The translations under genes and the position numbers were made by a program. From Pseudomonas sp. (GTDB taxonomy: Bacteria; Pseudomonadota; Gammaproteobacteria; Pseudomonadales; Pseudomonadaceae), in NCBI RefSeq assembly GCF_030684895.1, contig NZ_JAUXXP010000058.1, positions 1 through 64,000 of the forward strand: 64,000 bases of DNA. The letters are read 5' to 3'. Below the pieces are notes generated by a model. It made no database searches. It saw only the letters and a program-made list of their open reading frames with translations, and was not told the DNA's origin. Below are positions 18,666 through 28,364 of the stretch, piece by piece (position 1 is the first letter of the stretch; each line of letters starts with the position of its first letter).

Positions 18666-21491
18666 TCAGACCAATTTAGCGATCAGCTCACGCGCTTCAT
18701 TTTGCTGACCTTCGTTACCTTCGGTGATGACTTCATCGAGGATATCGCGAGCACCTTCGGTATCGCCCATGTCGATGTAGGCGCGAGCCAGATCGAGCTT
18801 GGTTGCCGTCTCGTCGGTACCCGAGAGGAAGTCGAAGTCATCGTCATTATCCATGCCGGACGAGGCAGTACTTGCCGGCATACCCAGATCAGCAGGCTGA
18901 TCCAGATCATCAGACAGCAGATCCAGTTCGGCGCTGACTTCATCCAACTGAGCTGCGAAGCTGTCGCTGGATGGCTGCGCAGGCGCCTCATCATTCAGCG
19001 ACAGATCGAAATCAGCCGACAGGTCGAAATCACCGCCCGCCTGCTCACTCGGCAGATCAAAACCTGGCTCAGCCGCTACCGGCGATGCACTTGGCTCGTC
19101 ATCCAGACTCAGCAGGAAGTCATCTTCAGCAGCCGCAGCTGGCTTGGCCGGGGCATCCAGATCCAGGCTGAAATCAGCCAGATCACCACTCAGATCCAGA
19201 CCGCTATCGCCGCTATCAGCCAGACTCAGGTCAAAACCCAGGTCGTCGTCTTTGTTATCGGCTTGCTCAACTGGCGAGCTGAAATCCAGATCGCTATCGA
19301 GCGACAGGCTGTCCAGATCATCAAGGGACGCATTGTTACCGGCAGCTTGCAGATCGCGATCCAGCTCGGACTCAAGATCATCCAGGCTCAGATCGAATGC
19401 ATCGTCCTGATCGCCAGCAACGGCTTTCGGGCTCGGCTCGTCCAGGGCCAGATCGTCCAGACTGAAGCTGTCCAGATTTTCTTCAGCTGCCGCCGCGGCA
19501 AAACCGGCGCCAGCAGCAACGGCCATGGCTGGGTAGCGGGCCTTGATCTGATCAAGCTCAGCGGCACTGCCACCGATCTCACGCAGCTCGTTGTCCTGAC
19601 GGGCGAAACCATTGCGGTCGCCCATCTCGGCATAGACTTCCATCAATTTCAGGCGCAGATCACTGCGCTGCGGCTCATCATTGATAGCGCCTTGCAGCAG
19701 CTCAGCAGCCTGAGGGAAACGGCCATAGGCGATGTAGATATCCGCCTCGCCCAGCGCATCACCGGTTTGTGCGGTCACACGTTCTTCGCTCGGCAGATCG
19801 CTTTGCTGACCACCCAAGTCATCAGCCACACCGGCAAAGCTGTCATCCGGCATATCCAGGCCAGCGCCCAGATCGGACGAGCCATCATCAGCCGCCAGAC
19901 TCTCCTGCAACTCGGCTTCTTTCAACGCATTGCGGCGCGACAGCATCATCAGCGCAATCAGCAATATCAGCAGCGCACCACCACCTGCAGCGCCCAGCAA
20001 CATCGGGTTGGCCAGCAGATCATCAATAGTGCTGCTTTCAGCTTGCGGCTCGGCCACTACCGGTGCTTCGACAACTGGGGCAACGGGGGTTACCGGCGCT
20101 GGCTCGGGAGCAGCAACCGGGGCTGGCTCAGGCACCGCTACTGGCGCAACGGCTTCCGGCTGAGCAGCAGGCTCTTCACTGTAATTAAAATCCGTCTCGC
20201 CAGTTGCGGCAGGCACTACGGGAGTAGCAGCAGCTGGATCTTGTGGCGCGGATTGTGGGGCAGACTCAACTGGAGCAACCGGTGTTGCTTCTGGAGCGAC
20301 AGGGACAGCAGGGGCAACAGCCGGAGCCTGACCTTGCGCAGCAAGATCAGCCTGCAGCTTGGCCATCTGGTCGTCTTTTAACTGGATCAGACGCTGCAGT
20401 TTGTCGAGTTGGCTCTGCAGATCCGTCATGCGGCCTTTCAGCTCAGCGTTTTCACGACGGCTGGAGTCCAGGCTTTCCTGGGTTACGGCTAATTTGTCGG
20501 TCAGTGCTTTGCTGTCGGCGGCACCCTTGTCGCTGCCAGCAGTGGCTTTACCGCTATCAGCAGCAACCAGTTTCAGGCTATCGCCGGCTTCAACCTTGGC
20601 TGGAGTCGCGGCGGCGCTGGTGCGTTTGGTGGCATCCAGCTGACGAGCGCTGGCGGCAACACTGCGCCCTTCACGCCAGGCGGCATTCTGTTCGGTAACC
20701 TGAGCCAGGGCTTCGCCCTGAGCACGGCTCTTGACCTGCTGCTCATCCGGCAGGCGCAGTACCTGGCCGCTTTTCAGGCGGTTGATATTGCCGCCGATAA
20801 AGGCATCCGGGTTCAGATCCTGGATCGCCAGCATGGCCTGATGCACACTACCGCCAGCACGCGCACGCTGGGCAATTTCCCAGAGAGTGTCGTTGGCAGT
20901 GGTTTTGTATTCATTGCCTTGCAGCGGTTTGACCGCTGGCGCAGCAGGTGCTGCGGGAGCCGCAGGCGCTGCTGGCTGGGCCGCAGCAGTCGCTGGGCGC
21001 GGCGCAGGGGCTGGGGCTGGGGCTTGTACACGTGGTACCGGCGCGGCTACAGGCATCTGCGCGGCTGCAGGAATAACGCTTTGCGGGGTATACAGCGGCG
21101 GATCAAGCAACAGGGTGTATTCACGCAGCAAACGGCCATTCGGCCAGAGCACTTCAACCAGGAAGTTCAGGTAAGGCTCACGCATAGGTTTGCTGGAGGT
21201 CACCCGAATGACGCTTTTGCCATTGGGCTTGAGTACCGGGGTGAATTTCAGGTCAGTCAGGAAGAACTGACGATCAACGCCGGCTTTATTGAATGCTTCT
21301 GGGGACGCCAAGGTCGGTATAACTTCATTGGAAGCCAGGTCACGCACCTCCAGCAACTCAATTTCAGCCACCAACGGCTGATTGAGCGCCGATTGCAGGG
21401 TCACTTCACCCAGCCCCAGCGCGTGCGCCATACCGGATGACAGCGCCGAAGCAGCTGCGATTGCCAGCACCAGTTTGCGAACCCGAACCAT
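18666..21491 (-). CDS. fimV: FimV-like polar hub and pilus assembly protein
   Basis: A 941-aa protein that starts at ATG 21491 (MVRVRKLVLAIAAASALSSG), 45 codons inside the ORF-track start, giving a Sec signal peptide (cleavage near AHA). Domains in order are the periplasmic FimV N-terminal region (about 25-140), a Pro/Ala linker, a LysM peptidoglycan-binding module (about 190-245), a coiled coil (about 330-385), a Pro/Val linker, one membrane helix (about 495-517), a very acidic cytoplasmic region with TPR-like helices and a C-terminal FimV motif (last 48 residues). In P. aeruginosa FimV supports type IV pili, type II secretion and cAMP signalling. The 559-aa plus-strand ORF is a shadow. Confidence 0.95.
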   Translation of the reverse strand: MVRVRKLVLAIAAASALSSGMAHALGLGEVTLQSALNQPLVAEIELLEVRDLASNEVIPTLASPEAFNKAGVDRQFFLTDLKFTPVLKPNGKSVIRVTSSKPMREPYLNFLVEVLWPNGRLLREYTLLLDPPLYTPQSVIPAAAQMPVAAPVPRVQAPAPAPAPRPATAAAQPAAPAAPAAPAAPAVKPLQGNEYKTTANDTLWEIAQRARAGGSVHQAMLAIQDLNPDAFIGGNINRLKSGQVLRLPDEQQVKSRAQGEALAQVTEQNAAWREGRSVAASARQLDATKRTSAAATPAKVEAGDSLKLVAADSGKATAGSDKGAADSKALTDKLAVTQESLDSSRRENAELKGRMTDLQSQLDKLQRLIQLKDDQMAKLQADLAAQGQAPAVAPAVPVAPEATPVAPVESAPQSAPQDPAAATPVVPAATGETDFNYSEEPAAQPEAVAPVAVPEPAPVAAPEPAPVTPVAPVVEAPVVAEPQAESSTIDDLLANPMLLGAAGGGALLILLIALMMLSRRNALKEAELQESLAADDGSSDLGAGLDMPDDSFAGVADDLGGQQSDLPSEERVTAQTGDALGEADIYIAYGRFPQAAELLQGAINDEPQRSDLRLKLMEVYAEMGDRNGFARQDNELREIGGSAAELDQIKARYPAMAVAAGAGFAAAAAEENLDSFSLDDLALDEPSPKAVAGDQDDAFDLSLDDLESELDRDLQAAGNNASLDDLDSLSLDSDLDFSSPVEQADNKDDDLGFDLSLADSGDSGLDLSGDLADFSLDLDAPAKPAAAAEDDFLLSLDDEPSASPVAAEPGFDLPSEQAGGDFDLSADFDLSLNDEAPAQPSSDSFAAQLDEVSAELDLLSDDLDQPADLGMPASTASSGMDNDDDFDFLSGTDETATKLDLARAYIDMGDTEGARDILDEVITEGNEGQQNEARELIAKLV

Positions 21492-21645
21492 AGCGTTATC
21501 CCTTGTTTTATCTTTTTTTCTCGACCAGCGAGAGGATGTTGAACATTGCTGCCTGCCACGTCCGAAAACGCAACCCCATTCAGCAATCAACTCAGCCAGT
21601 ATTGCCAAGCTCGAAAGATTCTTCAAATTTCTAGGTAAGTATCTT

Positions 21646-22656
21646 TTACAGATAGTGTTTTATCAACAACTCGGCTAATTGCACAGCATTTAGCGCTGCG
21701 CCTTTTCTCACGTTATCAGACGCAATCCACAAATTGAGTTCGGCTGGATCAGCCAAACCGGCACGCACCCGGCCAACATAGACCACATCCTGGCCGACGG
21801 CGTCGCCGACGGCGGTTGGATAATCATCCAATTCCACCAATTCCAGAGCCGGCGCGGCGTCCAGAGCGGCGTACACCTGCTTCAGGTCGATGGCCGACTC
21901 GGCCTGCAGTGAAACGCTCAGGCTGTCGCCAAAAAACACCGGAACCTGAATACAGGTCACTGCAACCTGCAAATCGGGCAATGCCAGTAACTCCTTGAGC
22001 TCGCCGGCAATCTGCCGTTCCAGCGCTGCGTGCCCTGCGCTATCGGTCTGCTCGACCTGCGCCAGCAGATTGAAGGCCATTTGCCGATCAAACAGCTGCG
22101 GCTCGAATGCTCGCCCATTGAGCAGCTCGGCGGTTTGCCGCGCCAACTCGGACACCCCTTCCCGCCCGCGACTGGAGACAGCCAGGCAGGCCGTCACGCT
22201 CACCCGCTGAATGCGGACTTTTTCAGGCAAAGCCGCCAGCACGGCGGCCAGCGCAATACCCGGGGCACTTGGACTGGTCAGCAGATAGGGCGCGGACAGA
22301 CTCGCTAATACGGCAGGATTTACCTCGGGAATCACTCGTGGCGCCTGCGCAGCGGGCAAACCACTGGCCAGATCAATTACCGCGCAGCCCGCCGCAGCGG
22401 CCTGGGCCGCGTACTTCTGGGTCACCTTGCTACCGGCAGCCAAGAACACCAGTCGCACACTGGCAAAGTCGAAGGTTTCCAGATCACGTACGCGCAGGTT
22501 CTTGCCCTTATAGGACAAGGAGCGCCCGGCCGACTCACCGCTGGCCACCAGATGCAGATTGGCCACCGGGAACTCGCGCTCTTCCAGCAGCTGCACCAGG
22601 GTTTCGCCAACGCTGCCGGTGGCGCCAATAACGGCAATATCGAAGGTACGGGTCAT
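21646..22656 (-). CDS. Asd paralog lacking the catalytic cysteine
   Basis: A 336-aa semialdehyde dehydrogenase-fold protein that starts at ATG 22656 (MTRTFDIAVIGATGSVGETL). It has the Rossmann GxxGxxG motif and a dimerisation domain like USG-1/Asd2 proteins. Where true Asd enzymes carry the catalytic Cys after a conserved Asn, this one reads YLLTSPSAPG, with no Cys. It may be non-catalytic or have another role. It is the middle gene of asd, paralog, fimV. A 154-bp gap precedes fimV and a likely terminator lies between it and asd. Confidence 0.85.
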   Translation of the reverse strand: MTRTFDIAVIGATGSVGETLVQLLEEREFPVANLHLVASGESAGRSLSYKGKNLRVRDLETFDFASVRLVFLAAGSKVTQKYAAQAAAAGCAVIDLASGLPAAQAPRVIPEVNPAVLASLSAPYLLTSPSAPGIALAAVLAALPEKVRIQRVSVTACLAVSSRGREGVSELARQTAELLNGRAFEPQLFDRQMAFNLLAQVEQTDSAGHAALERQIAGELKELLALPDLQVAVTCIQVPVFFGDSLSVSLQAESAIDLKQVYAALDAAPALELVELDDYPTAVGDAVGQDVVYVGRVRAGLADPAELNLWIASDNVRKGAALNAVQLAELLIKHYL

Positions 22657-22710
22657 GACAAGGCTCGAACAAATAAGCCCAGCACTGTATAGACGCACCA
22701 GACAAATGCA

Positions 22711-22766
22711 AAGGAGCGGACTGCTGAACGCTCGATTTGATTCGAACACCCAGCAGTCCGCCCCTC
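22711..22766 (-). terminator. probable terminator downstream of asd
   Basis: GCGGACTGCTG (22716-22726) and CAGCAGTCCGC (22751-22761) form a perfect 11-bp stem with a 24-base loop between asd and its paralog. Read leftward the stem is followed by CTCCTTTGCATTTGT, a weak T tract, so termination may be partial. Confidence 0.6.
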
Positions 22767-22800
22767 TTGGACAGTTTGCTTACCTATCAGCGCAGCGCGA

Positions 22801-23913
22801 TCAACGCTCCAGCAGGATGCGCAGCATACGCCGCAGCGGCTCAGCCGCGCCCCACAACAGCTGATCGCCGACGGTGAACGCGCCGAGGTACTGCGAGCCC
22901 ATATTGAGTTTGCGCAGACGACCAACCGGCACACTCAGGGTGCCCGTCACAGCAGTCGGGCCCAGCTCGCGAATACTTGCTTCACGCTGGTTCGGCACCA
23001 GCTTGACCCAAGGGTTGTGCTGGCTGATCAGGCCTTCGATGTCCGACAGTGGCACATCCTTGTTCAGCTTGATGGTCAGCGCCTGACTGTGGCAACGCAT
23101 CGCGCCGATACGCACGCACAGACCATCGACCGGAATCGGGTTCTTGAAGCGACCGAGGATCTTGTTGGTTTCCGCCTGGCCCTTCCACTCTTCACGGCTC
23201 TGGCCGTTCGGCAGTTCCTTGTCGATATAGGGGATCAGGCTACCGGCCAGCGGCACGCCAAAGTTGTCGACCGGGAACGATTCACCACGCATGGCTTCGG
23301 CCACTTTGCGGTCGATATCCAGAATGGCGCTTGCTGGGTCAGCCAGCTCATCAGCCACAGAAGCATTGATCGCGCCCATCTGCTTGATCAGCTCACGCAT
23401 ATTCTGCGCGCCGGCGCCGGATGCCGCCTGGTAGGTCATGGCGCTCATCCACTCGACTAGGCCGGCTTCATACAGACCGCCCAGGGCCATCAGCATCAGG
23501 CTGACGGTGCAGTTGCCACCGATGTAGTTCTTGGTGCCGGCATCCAGCTGCTGATCGATCACCTTGCGGTTGACCGGGTCGAGCACGATAACCGAGCTGT
23601 CGTCCATGCGCAGGCTGGAGGCAGCATCAATCCAGTAACCCTGCCAACCGGCTTCACGCAGCTTGGGGAAGACTTCGCTGGTGTAGTCGCCACCTTGGCA
23701 GGTGAGAATCACGTCCAGGCTTTTCAGCTCGTCAATGCTGTAGGCGTCCTTCAAAGGCGCCGTCTCCTTGCCAATCGCCGGGCCTTGGCCGCCGACATTG
23801 GAGGTGGTGAAGAACACCGGCTCGATCAAGTCGAAATCCTGTTCTTCCAGCATGCGTTGCATCAGCACGGAACCGACCATGCCGCGCCAACCGATCAGAC
23901 CTACACGTTTCAT
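22801..23913 (-). CDS. asd: aspartate-semialdehyde dehydrogenase
   Basis: A 370-aa NADPH-dependent enzyme that reduces aspartyl phosphate to aspartate semialdehyde, the branch point to lysine/diaminopimelate, threonine and methionine. It starts at ATG 23913 ([20 protein letters not shown]), two codons inside the track start. The catalytic Cys is in [11 protein letters not shown] and the GxxGMVG cofactor loop is intact. The length equals the P. aeruginosa enzyme. It lies 54 bp downstream of leuB, probably in the same transcript. Confidence 0.97.
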   Translation of the reverse strand: MKRVGLIGWRGMVGSVLMQRMLEEQDFDLIEPVFFTTSNVGGQGPAIGKETAPLKDAYSIDELKSLDVILTCQGGDYTSEVFPKLREAGWQGYWIDAASSLRMDDSSVIVLDPVNRKVIDQQLDAGTKNYIGGNCTVSLMLMALGGLYEAGLVEWMSAMTYQAASGAGAQNMRELIKQMGAINASVADELADPASAILDIDRKVAEAMRGESFPVDNFGVPLAGSLIPYIDKELPNGQSREEWKGQAETNKILGRFKNPIPVDGLCVRIGAMRCHSQALTIKLNKDVPLSDIEGLISQHNPWVKLVPNQREASIRELGPTAVTGTLSVPVGRLRKLNMGSQYLGAFTVGDQLLWGAAEPLRRMLRILLER

Positions 23914-23967
23914 AACCACTACACCTATATAAGCTGACCACCGGAGTCCTCCGGCGGGCCAGGAAGA

Positions 23968-25050
23968 TTACAGACTACGCAGCGCTTCGACTACCGCGTC
24001 ACCCATCGCCGCGGTGCCGACCTTGGTTGTACCCGCGCTGTAGATATCGCCGGTGCGCAGGCCCTGATCGAGCACCTTGCTCACGGCCAGTTCGATGGCA
24101 TCAGCTGCAGCCGTTTGATTGAAGCTGTAACGCAGCATCATCGACACCGACAGAATGGTCGCCAATGGGTTGGCAATGCCCTGCCCGGCGATATCCGGCG
24201 CGCTGCCGTGGCACGGCTCATACATGCCTTTGTTGTTGGCATCCAGCGACGCCGACGGCAGCATGCCGATGGAGCCAGTGAGCATCGAGGCTTCATCCGA
24301 GAGGATGTCGCCGAACATATTGTCGGTCACCATCACGTCGAACTGCTTCGGCGCACGTACCAGCTGCATCGCAGCGTTGTCGACGTACATGTGGCTGAGT
24401 TCGACGTCCGGATAATCCTTGGCCACTTCAATCACTACGGCGCGCCACAACTGGCTGGAGGCCAGTACGTTGGCTTTGTCCACCGAGCAGAGCTTCTTGC
24501 CACGCACGCGGGCCATGTCGAAGCCGACGCGGGCGATACGACGGATTTCGCTCTCGCTGTACGGCAGGGTGTCGTAGGCCATGCGCTCGCCGTTTTCCAG
24601 CACCTTGCTCTCGCGCGGCTGACCGAAATAGATGCCGCCGGTCAGCTCACGCACGATGAGGATATCCAGGCCAGCAACGATTTCGCGCTTGAGGCTGGAA
24701 GCATCGGCCAGCTGCGGGTAGAGAATCGCCGGACGCAGGTTGCCGAACAGGCCCAGCTGCGAACGAATTTTCAACAGACCACGCTCCGGACGAATCGCCG
24801 GATCAATAGCGTCCCACTTCGGGCCGCCTACGGCGCCGAGCAGAATGGCATCGGCCGCCTTGGCGCGCGCCAGGGTTTCGTCAGCCAGCGGCACGCCGTA
24901 ACGGTCGATGGCCGCGCCACCGAGGTCATCGAAACTCAGTTCGAAACCCAGGTTGTACTTATCGTTGGCCAGTTCCAGCACCTTGACCGCTTCGGCCATG
25001 ATTTCCGGGCCGATACCGTCGCCGGGGAGAATCAGAATCTGCTTGGACAT
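23968..25050 (-). CDS. leuB: 3-isopropylmalate dehydrogenase
   Basis: A 360-aa NAD-dependent enzyme that converts 3-isopropylmalate to the 2-oxo acid that decarboxylates to 2-oxoisocaproate, the third leucine step. Motifs are the GDGIGPEI start, [11 protein letters not shown] and [13 protein letters not shown]-type metal and substrate residues, and the [11 protein letters not shown] signature. It lies 50 bp after leuD. I recall a methyltransferase gene between leuD and leuB in P. aeruginosa; none is present here. Confidence 0.97.
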   Translation of the reverse strand: MSKQILILPGDGIGPEIMAEAVKVLELANDKYNLGFELSFDDLGGAAIDRYGVPLADETLARAKAADAILLGAVGGPKWDAIDPAIRPERGLLKIRSQLGLFGNLRPAILYPQLADASSLKREIVAGLDILIVRELTGGIYFGQPRESKVLENGERMAYDTLPYSESEIRRIARVGFDMARVRGKKLCSVDKANVLASSQLWRAVVIEVAKDYPDVELSHMYVDNAAMQLVRAPKQFDVMVTDNMFGDILSDEASMLTGSIGMLPSASLDANNKGMYEPCHGSAPDIAGQGIANPLATILSVSMMLRYSFNQTAAADAIELAVSKVLDQGLRTGDIYSAGTTKVGTAAMGDAVVEALRSL

Positions 25051-25100
25051 ACTTTTCTCAACTCATTGATCGGCGAGTGACGCATGCACTCGCCCACTGA

Positions 25101-25748
25101 TTACTTGATTGCGCCGAACAGCCAAGGGCTGCGCTGCTGATAGGTGGTTTCAAAGGTCTTGATCGCGTCACTGTCCTGCAGGGTCAGGCCGATATCGTCC
25201 AGACCATTGAGCAGGCAATGCTTGCGGAAGGCATCGACCTCAAAGCTGTACTGCACGCCATCCGGACGGGTCACGGTTTGCGCGGCCAGGTCGACGGTCA
25301 GCTGATAGCCGACCGTGGCTTCCGCCTGCTGGAACAGCGCGTCGACCTCGTCTTCCTTAAGGATGATCGGCAGCAGGCCGTTCTTGAAGCTGTTGTTGAA
25401 GAAGATATCGGCAAAGCTCGGCGCGATGATGGTGCGGAAACCATATTCCTCAAGCGCCCAAGGCGCGTGCTCGCGGGATGAACCGCAACCGAAGTTCTCC
25501 CGCGCCAGCAGCACGCTGGCACCCTGGTAACGCGCAAAGTTCAGTACGAACTCCTGATTCACCGGGCGCTTGGAGTTGTCTTGGTTCGGCTGGCCAACAT
25601 CGTGGTAACGCCACTCATCGAACAGGTTCGGGCCGAAGCCTGAGCGCTTGATCGACTTCAAGAACTGCTTGGGGATGATCTGGTCGGTGTCGACGTTGGC
25701 ACGATCCAGTGGAGCGACCAGGCCGGTGTGTTGAGTAAAGGCTTTCAT
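25101..25748 (-). CDS. leuD: 3-isopropylmalate dehydratase small subunit
   Basis: A 215-aa swivel-domain subunit of isopropylmalate isomerase. Family features are [15 protein letters not shown] near the N-terminus and [15 protein letters not shown] (about 70-84), the substrate-binding serine/arginine segment. It pairs with LeuC to interconvert 2- and 3-isopropylmalate. It lies 10 bp downstream of leuC. Confidence 0.97.
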   Translation of the reverse strand: MKAFTQHTGLVAPLDRANVDTDQIIPKQFLKSIKRSGFGPNLFDEWRYHDVGQPNQDNSKRPVNQEFVLNFARYQGASVLLARENFGCGSSREHAPWALEEYGFRTIIAPSFADIFFNNSFKNGLLPIILKEDEVDALFQQAEATVGYQLTVDLAAQTVTRPDGVQYSFEVDAFRKHCLLNGLDDIGLTLQDSDAIKTFETTYQQRSPWLFGAIK

Positions 25749-25758
25749 CGTCAGCTCC

Positions 25759-27186
25759 TTAGGCCTGGATCAATTCGCGGACATCGATAAAGCGGCCGGT
25801 CACTGCCGCCGCCGCCGCCATGGCAGGGCTGACCAGGTGCGTACGCCCACCGGCACCCTGACGGCCTTCGAAGTTGCGGTTGGAGGTGGACGCGCAATGC
25901 TCGCCACTGCCGAGTTTGTCCGGGTTCATCGCCAGGCACATGGAGCAGCCCGGCTCGCGCCATTCAAAACCGGCTTCGATAAAGATGTGGTGCAACCCTT
26001 CCTGTTCCGCCTGGGCTTTGACCAAGCCGGAGCCCGGCACCACCATCGCCTGTTTGATGGTGCTGGCGACCTTGCGGCCCTTGGCCACTTCAGCAGCAGC
26101 GCGCAGGTCTTCAATCCGCGAATTGGTGCAGGAGCCGATAAATACGCGATCCAGCTGGATATCAGTGATCGCCTGATTGGCCTGCAAACCCATGTATTTC
26201 AGGGCGCGGGTAATCGAGTCCTTCTTCACCGGATCGTTTTCGGCGGCCGGGTCCGGCACGTTCTGATCGACAGCCAGCACCATTTCCGGCGAAGTACCCC
26301 AGCTCACTTGCGGCTTGATGTCTTCGGCACGTAATTCGACCACAGTGTCGAAATGCGCATCAGCGTCGGACACCAGGTCCTGCCACTGCGCCACGGCGGC
26401 GGCCCAATCGGCGCCTTTCGGGGCAAACGGACGGCCTTCGACGTAGGCGATGGTCTTCTCATCTACCGCCACCAAGCCGACGCGGGCACCGGCTTCGATG
26501 GACATATTGCAGATGGTCATGCGCCCTTCCAGCGACAGGTCGCGGATTGCGCTACCGGTGAACTCCAGGGCATGGCCATTGCCGCCAGCGGTGCCGATCT
26601 TGCCGATTACCGCGAGGACGATGTCTTTGGCGGTCACGCCAAACGGCAGCTTGCCTTCGACCGCAACCTTCATGTTCTTCATCTTCTTGGCCACCAGACA
26701 CTGGGTCGCCAACACATGCTCGACCTCGGAGGTGCCGATGCCGTGAGCCAGCGCGCCGAATGCGCCGTGGGTCGAGGTGTGCGAGTCGCCGCAGACCACG
26801 GTCATGCCCGGCAAGGTGGCACCCTGCTCCGGGCCGACCACGTGGACGATGCCCTGGCGGATGTCGTTCATCTTGAACTCGAGGATGCCGAAGTCATCGC
26901 AGTTCTCATCCAGGGTTTGCACCTGAATGCGCGACACTTCATCAGCAATGGCTTCCAGACCGCCCTGACGCTCGGCCTTAGTGGTCGGCACGTTGTGGTC
27001 CGGGGTGGCGATGTTGGCGTCGATGCGCCACGGTTTGCGGTTGGCCAGACGCAAGCCCTCAAAGGCCTGGGGCGAGGTCACTTCGTGGAGGATATGCCGG
27101 TCGATGTAGATCAGCGACGAACCATCGTCGCGGCGCTTCACTTCGTGCATTTCCCAGAGCTTGTCGTACAGCGTTTTGCCAGCCAT
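25759..27186 (-). CDS. leuC: 3-isopropylmalate dehydratase large subunit
   Basis: A 475-aa aconitase-family subunit that holds the 4Fe-4S cluster. Cluster ligands are seen in [12 protein letters not shown] and in [10 protein letters not shown]. It starts [20 protein letters not shown], as in E. coli. It is the first gene of the leuC-leuD-leuB(-asd) string, transcribed leftward from a promoter that faces the divergent LysR gene. Confidence 0.97.
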   Translation of the reverse strand: MAGKTLYDKLWEMHEVKRRDDGSSLIYIDRHILHEVTSPQAFEGLRLANRKPWRIDANIATPDHNVPTTKAERQGGLEAIADEVSRIQVQTLDENCDDFGILEFKMNDIRQGIVHVVGPEQGATLPGMTVVCGDSHTSTHGAFGALAHGIGTSEVEHVLATQCLVAKKMKNMKVAVEGKLPFGVTAKDIVLAVIGKIGTAGGNGHALEFTGSAIRDLSLEGRMTICNMSIEAGARVGLVAVDEKTIAYVEGRPFAPKGADWAAAVAQWQDLVSDADAHFDTVVELRAEDIKPQVSWGTSPEMVLAVDQNVPDPAAENDPVKKDSITRALKYMGLQANQAITDIQLDRVFIGSCTNSRIEDLRAAAEVAKGRKVASTIKQAMVVPGSGLVKAQAEQEGLHHIFIEAGFEWREPGCSMCLAMNPDKLGSGEHCASTSNRNFEGRQGAGGRTHLVSPAMAAAAAVTGRFIDVRELIQA

Positions 27187-27247
27187 CCGCTTTCCCTCAT
27201 CAACCTGTTTCTATGCCTGGGCAAATAGCCCTTTGGCTTATGGGGTA

Positions 27248-27276
27248 ATCCTATGGGCTTGAATTAAATTACTCAA
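27248..27276 (-). promoter_or_regulatory. putative leuC promoter
   Basis: On the minus strand TTGAGT (27271-27276) and TAGGAT (27248-27253) are separated by 17 bases, each matching consensus at four of six positions. The predicted start near 27241 would give a leader of about 55 bases before leuC. The weak hexamers fit a promoter that needs an activator. Confidence 0.5.
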
Positions 27277-27298
27277 ATTCATATTTTTCATCCAAAGG

Positions 27299-27313
27299 AT
27301 TCCTAACTGGAAT
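27299..27313. promoter_or_regulatory. LysR-type operator (T-N11-A) between leuC and the LysR gene
   Basis: ATTCC-TAACT-GGAAT is a perfect inverted repeat with the T-N11-A form of LysR-family recognition sites. Its centre (27306) is about 65 bases upstream of the predicted leuC start, the classic LysR recognition position, and 62 bases before the regulator's own ATG, which would allow autoregulation. Confidence 0.55.
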
Positions 27314-27367
27314 ACAAGTAAGCTTGAGCAGCGCCTATTGCACTCACCCACTGCCAGGAACAGCCGC

Positions 27368-28261
27368 ATGGATCTCGCCACCCTCAATGCCTTTATTGCC
27401 ATCGCCGAGCTGGGCAGCTTCTCCGAGGCAGCGGAACGCCTGCACCTGACCCAACCGGCGGTGAGCAAACGCATCGCCAGCCTGGAGCAGCAGCTGAGTG
27501 TGCGCCTGTTTGATCGCCTGGGCCGCGAGGTGAGCCTGACCGAGGCCGGCCGCGCCCTGCTGCCGCGGGCCTACCAGATTCTCAATGTGCTCGATGATAC
27601 GCGCCGCGCGCTGACCAACCTGAATGGCGAGATCAGCGGTCGCCTGACCCTCGCCACCAGCCACCATATCGGCCTGCATCGCCTGCCGCCGCTGCTGCGC
27701 GCCTTTACCCGGGCGCACCCGCAGGTGGCGCTGGATATTCAGTTCCTCGATTCAGAGGTGGCCTATGAAGAAGTCCTGCATGGCCGCGCTGAGCTGGCAG
27801 TCATCACCCTGGCCCCGGAAACCCGTGAGCCGGTGCATGCGGTGGCCGTGTGGGACGATCCGCTGGACTTCGTCGCCGCTCCCGAGCATCCGCTGGCACG
27901 CAGCCAGCTCATCAGCCTGGCCGATGTGGCGCATCACCCGGCGGTCTTTCCCGGCGGCAACACCTTTACCCACTATATTGTGCGGCGCCTGTTCGAGGCC
28001 CAGGGGCTGACGCCGAATATCGCCATGAGCACCAACTACCTGGAAACCATCAAGATGATGGTGTCCATCGGCCTGGCCTGGAGCGTACTACCGCGTACCA
28101 TGCTCGACGATCAGGTCGCACGCCTGCCGTTGCCGGGCATCCAGTTGACCCGCCAACTGGGCTATATCAGCCACACCGAACGCACCCTTTCCAACGCCGC
28201 GCGGGCCTTTATGAACCTGCTGGATGCCCAGCGTGATGGCCTTGCAATGGCCAGCGACTAA
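27368..28261 (+). CDS. LysR family transcriptional regulator, probable leu regulator
   Basis: A 297-aa regulator that starts at ATG 27368 (MDLATLNAFIAIAELGSFSE), 10 codons inside the track start. The winged helix-turn-helix covers about 1-60 (LHLTQPAVSKRIASLEQQL) and the periplasmic-binding-protein-like effector domain about 90-295. It is divergent from leuC, with a T-N11-A palindrome between, so it probably controls leuCDB; the effector may be a leucine-pathway intermediate, by analogy with other LysR leucine regulators. That target is inferred from position. Confidence 0.9.
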   Translation: MDLATLNAFIAIAELGSFSEAAERLHLTQPAVSKRIASLEQQLSVRLFDRLGREVSLTEAGRALLPRAYQILNVLDDTRRALTNLNGEISGRLTLATSHHIGLHRLPPLLRAFTRAHPQVALDIQFLDSEVAYEEVLHGRAELAVITLAPETREPVHAVAVWDDPLDFVAAPEHPLARSQLISLADVAHHPAVFPGGNTFTHYIVRRLFEAQGLTPNIAMSTNYLETIKMMVSIGLAWSVLPRTMLDDQVARLPLPGIQLTRQLGYISHTERTLSNAARAFMNLLDAQRDGLAMASD

Positions 28262-28364
28262 GGGCTAACGTGGGCTTATAACGATAAGAAAGGTTTCTGC
28301 ATGACTCAGCCCCGTTGCTCAGCCAAAGGCCAGGAAACCCACGCATGCAAAGGAAGCGTTGGTC

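Noticed and set aside
18702-20381. 559-aa plus-strand ORF opposite fimV
   Set aside because: The composition simply mirrors the Asp/Leu/Ser-rich fimV codons. fimV has a signal peptide, LysM and C-terminal domain, so the antisense frame is an artefact.
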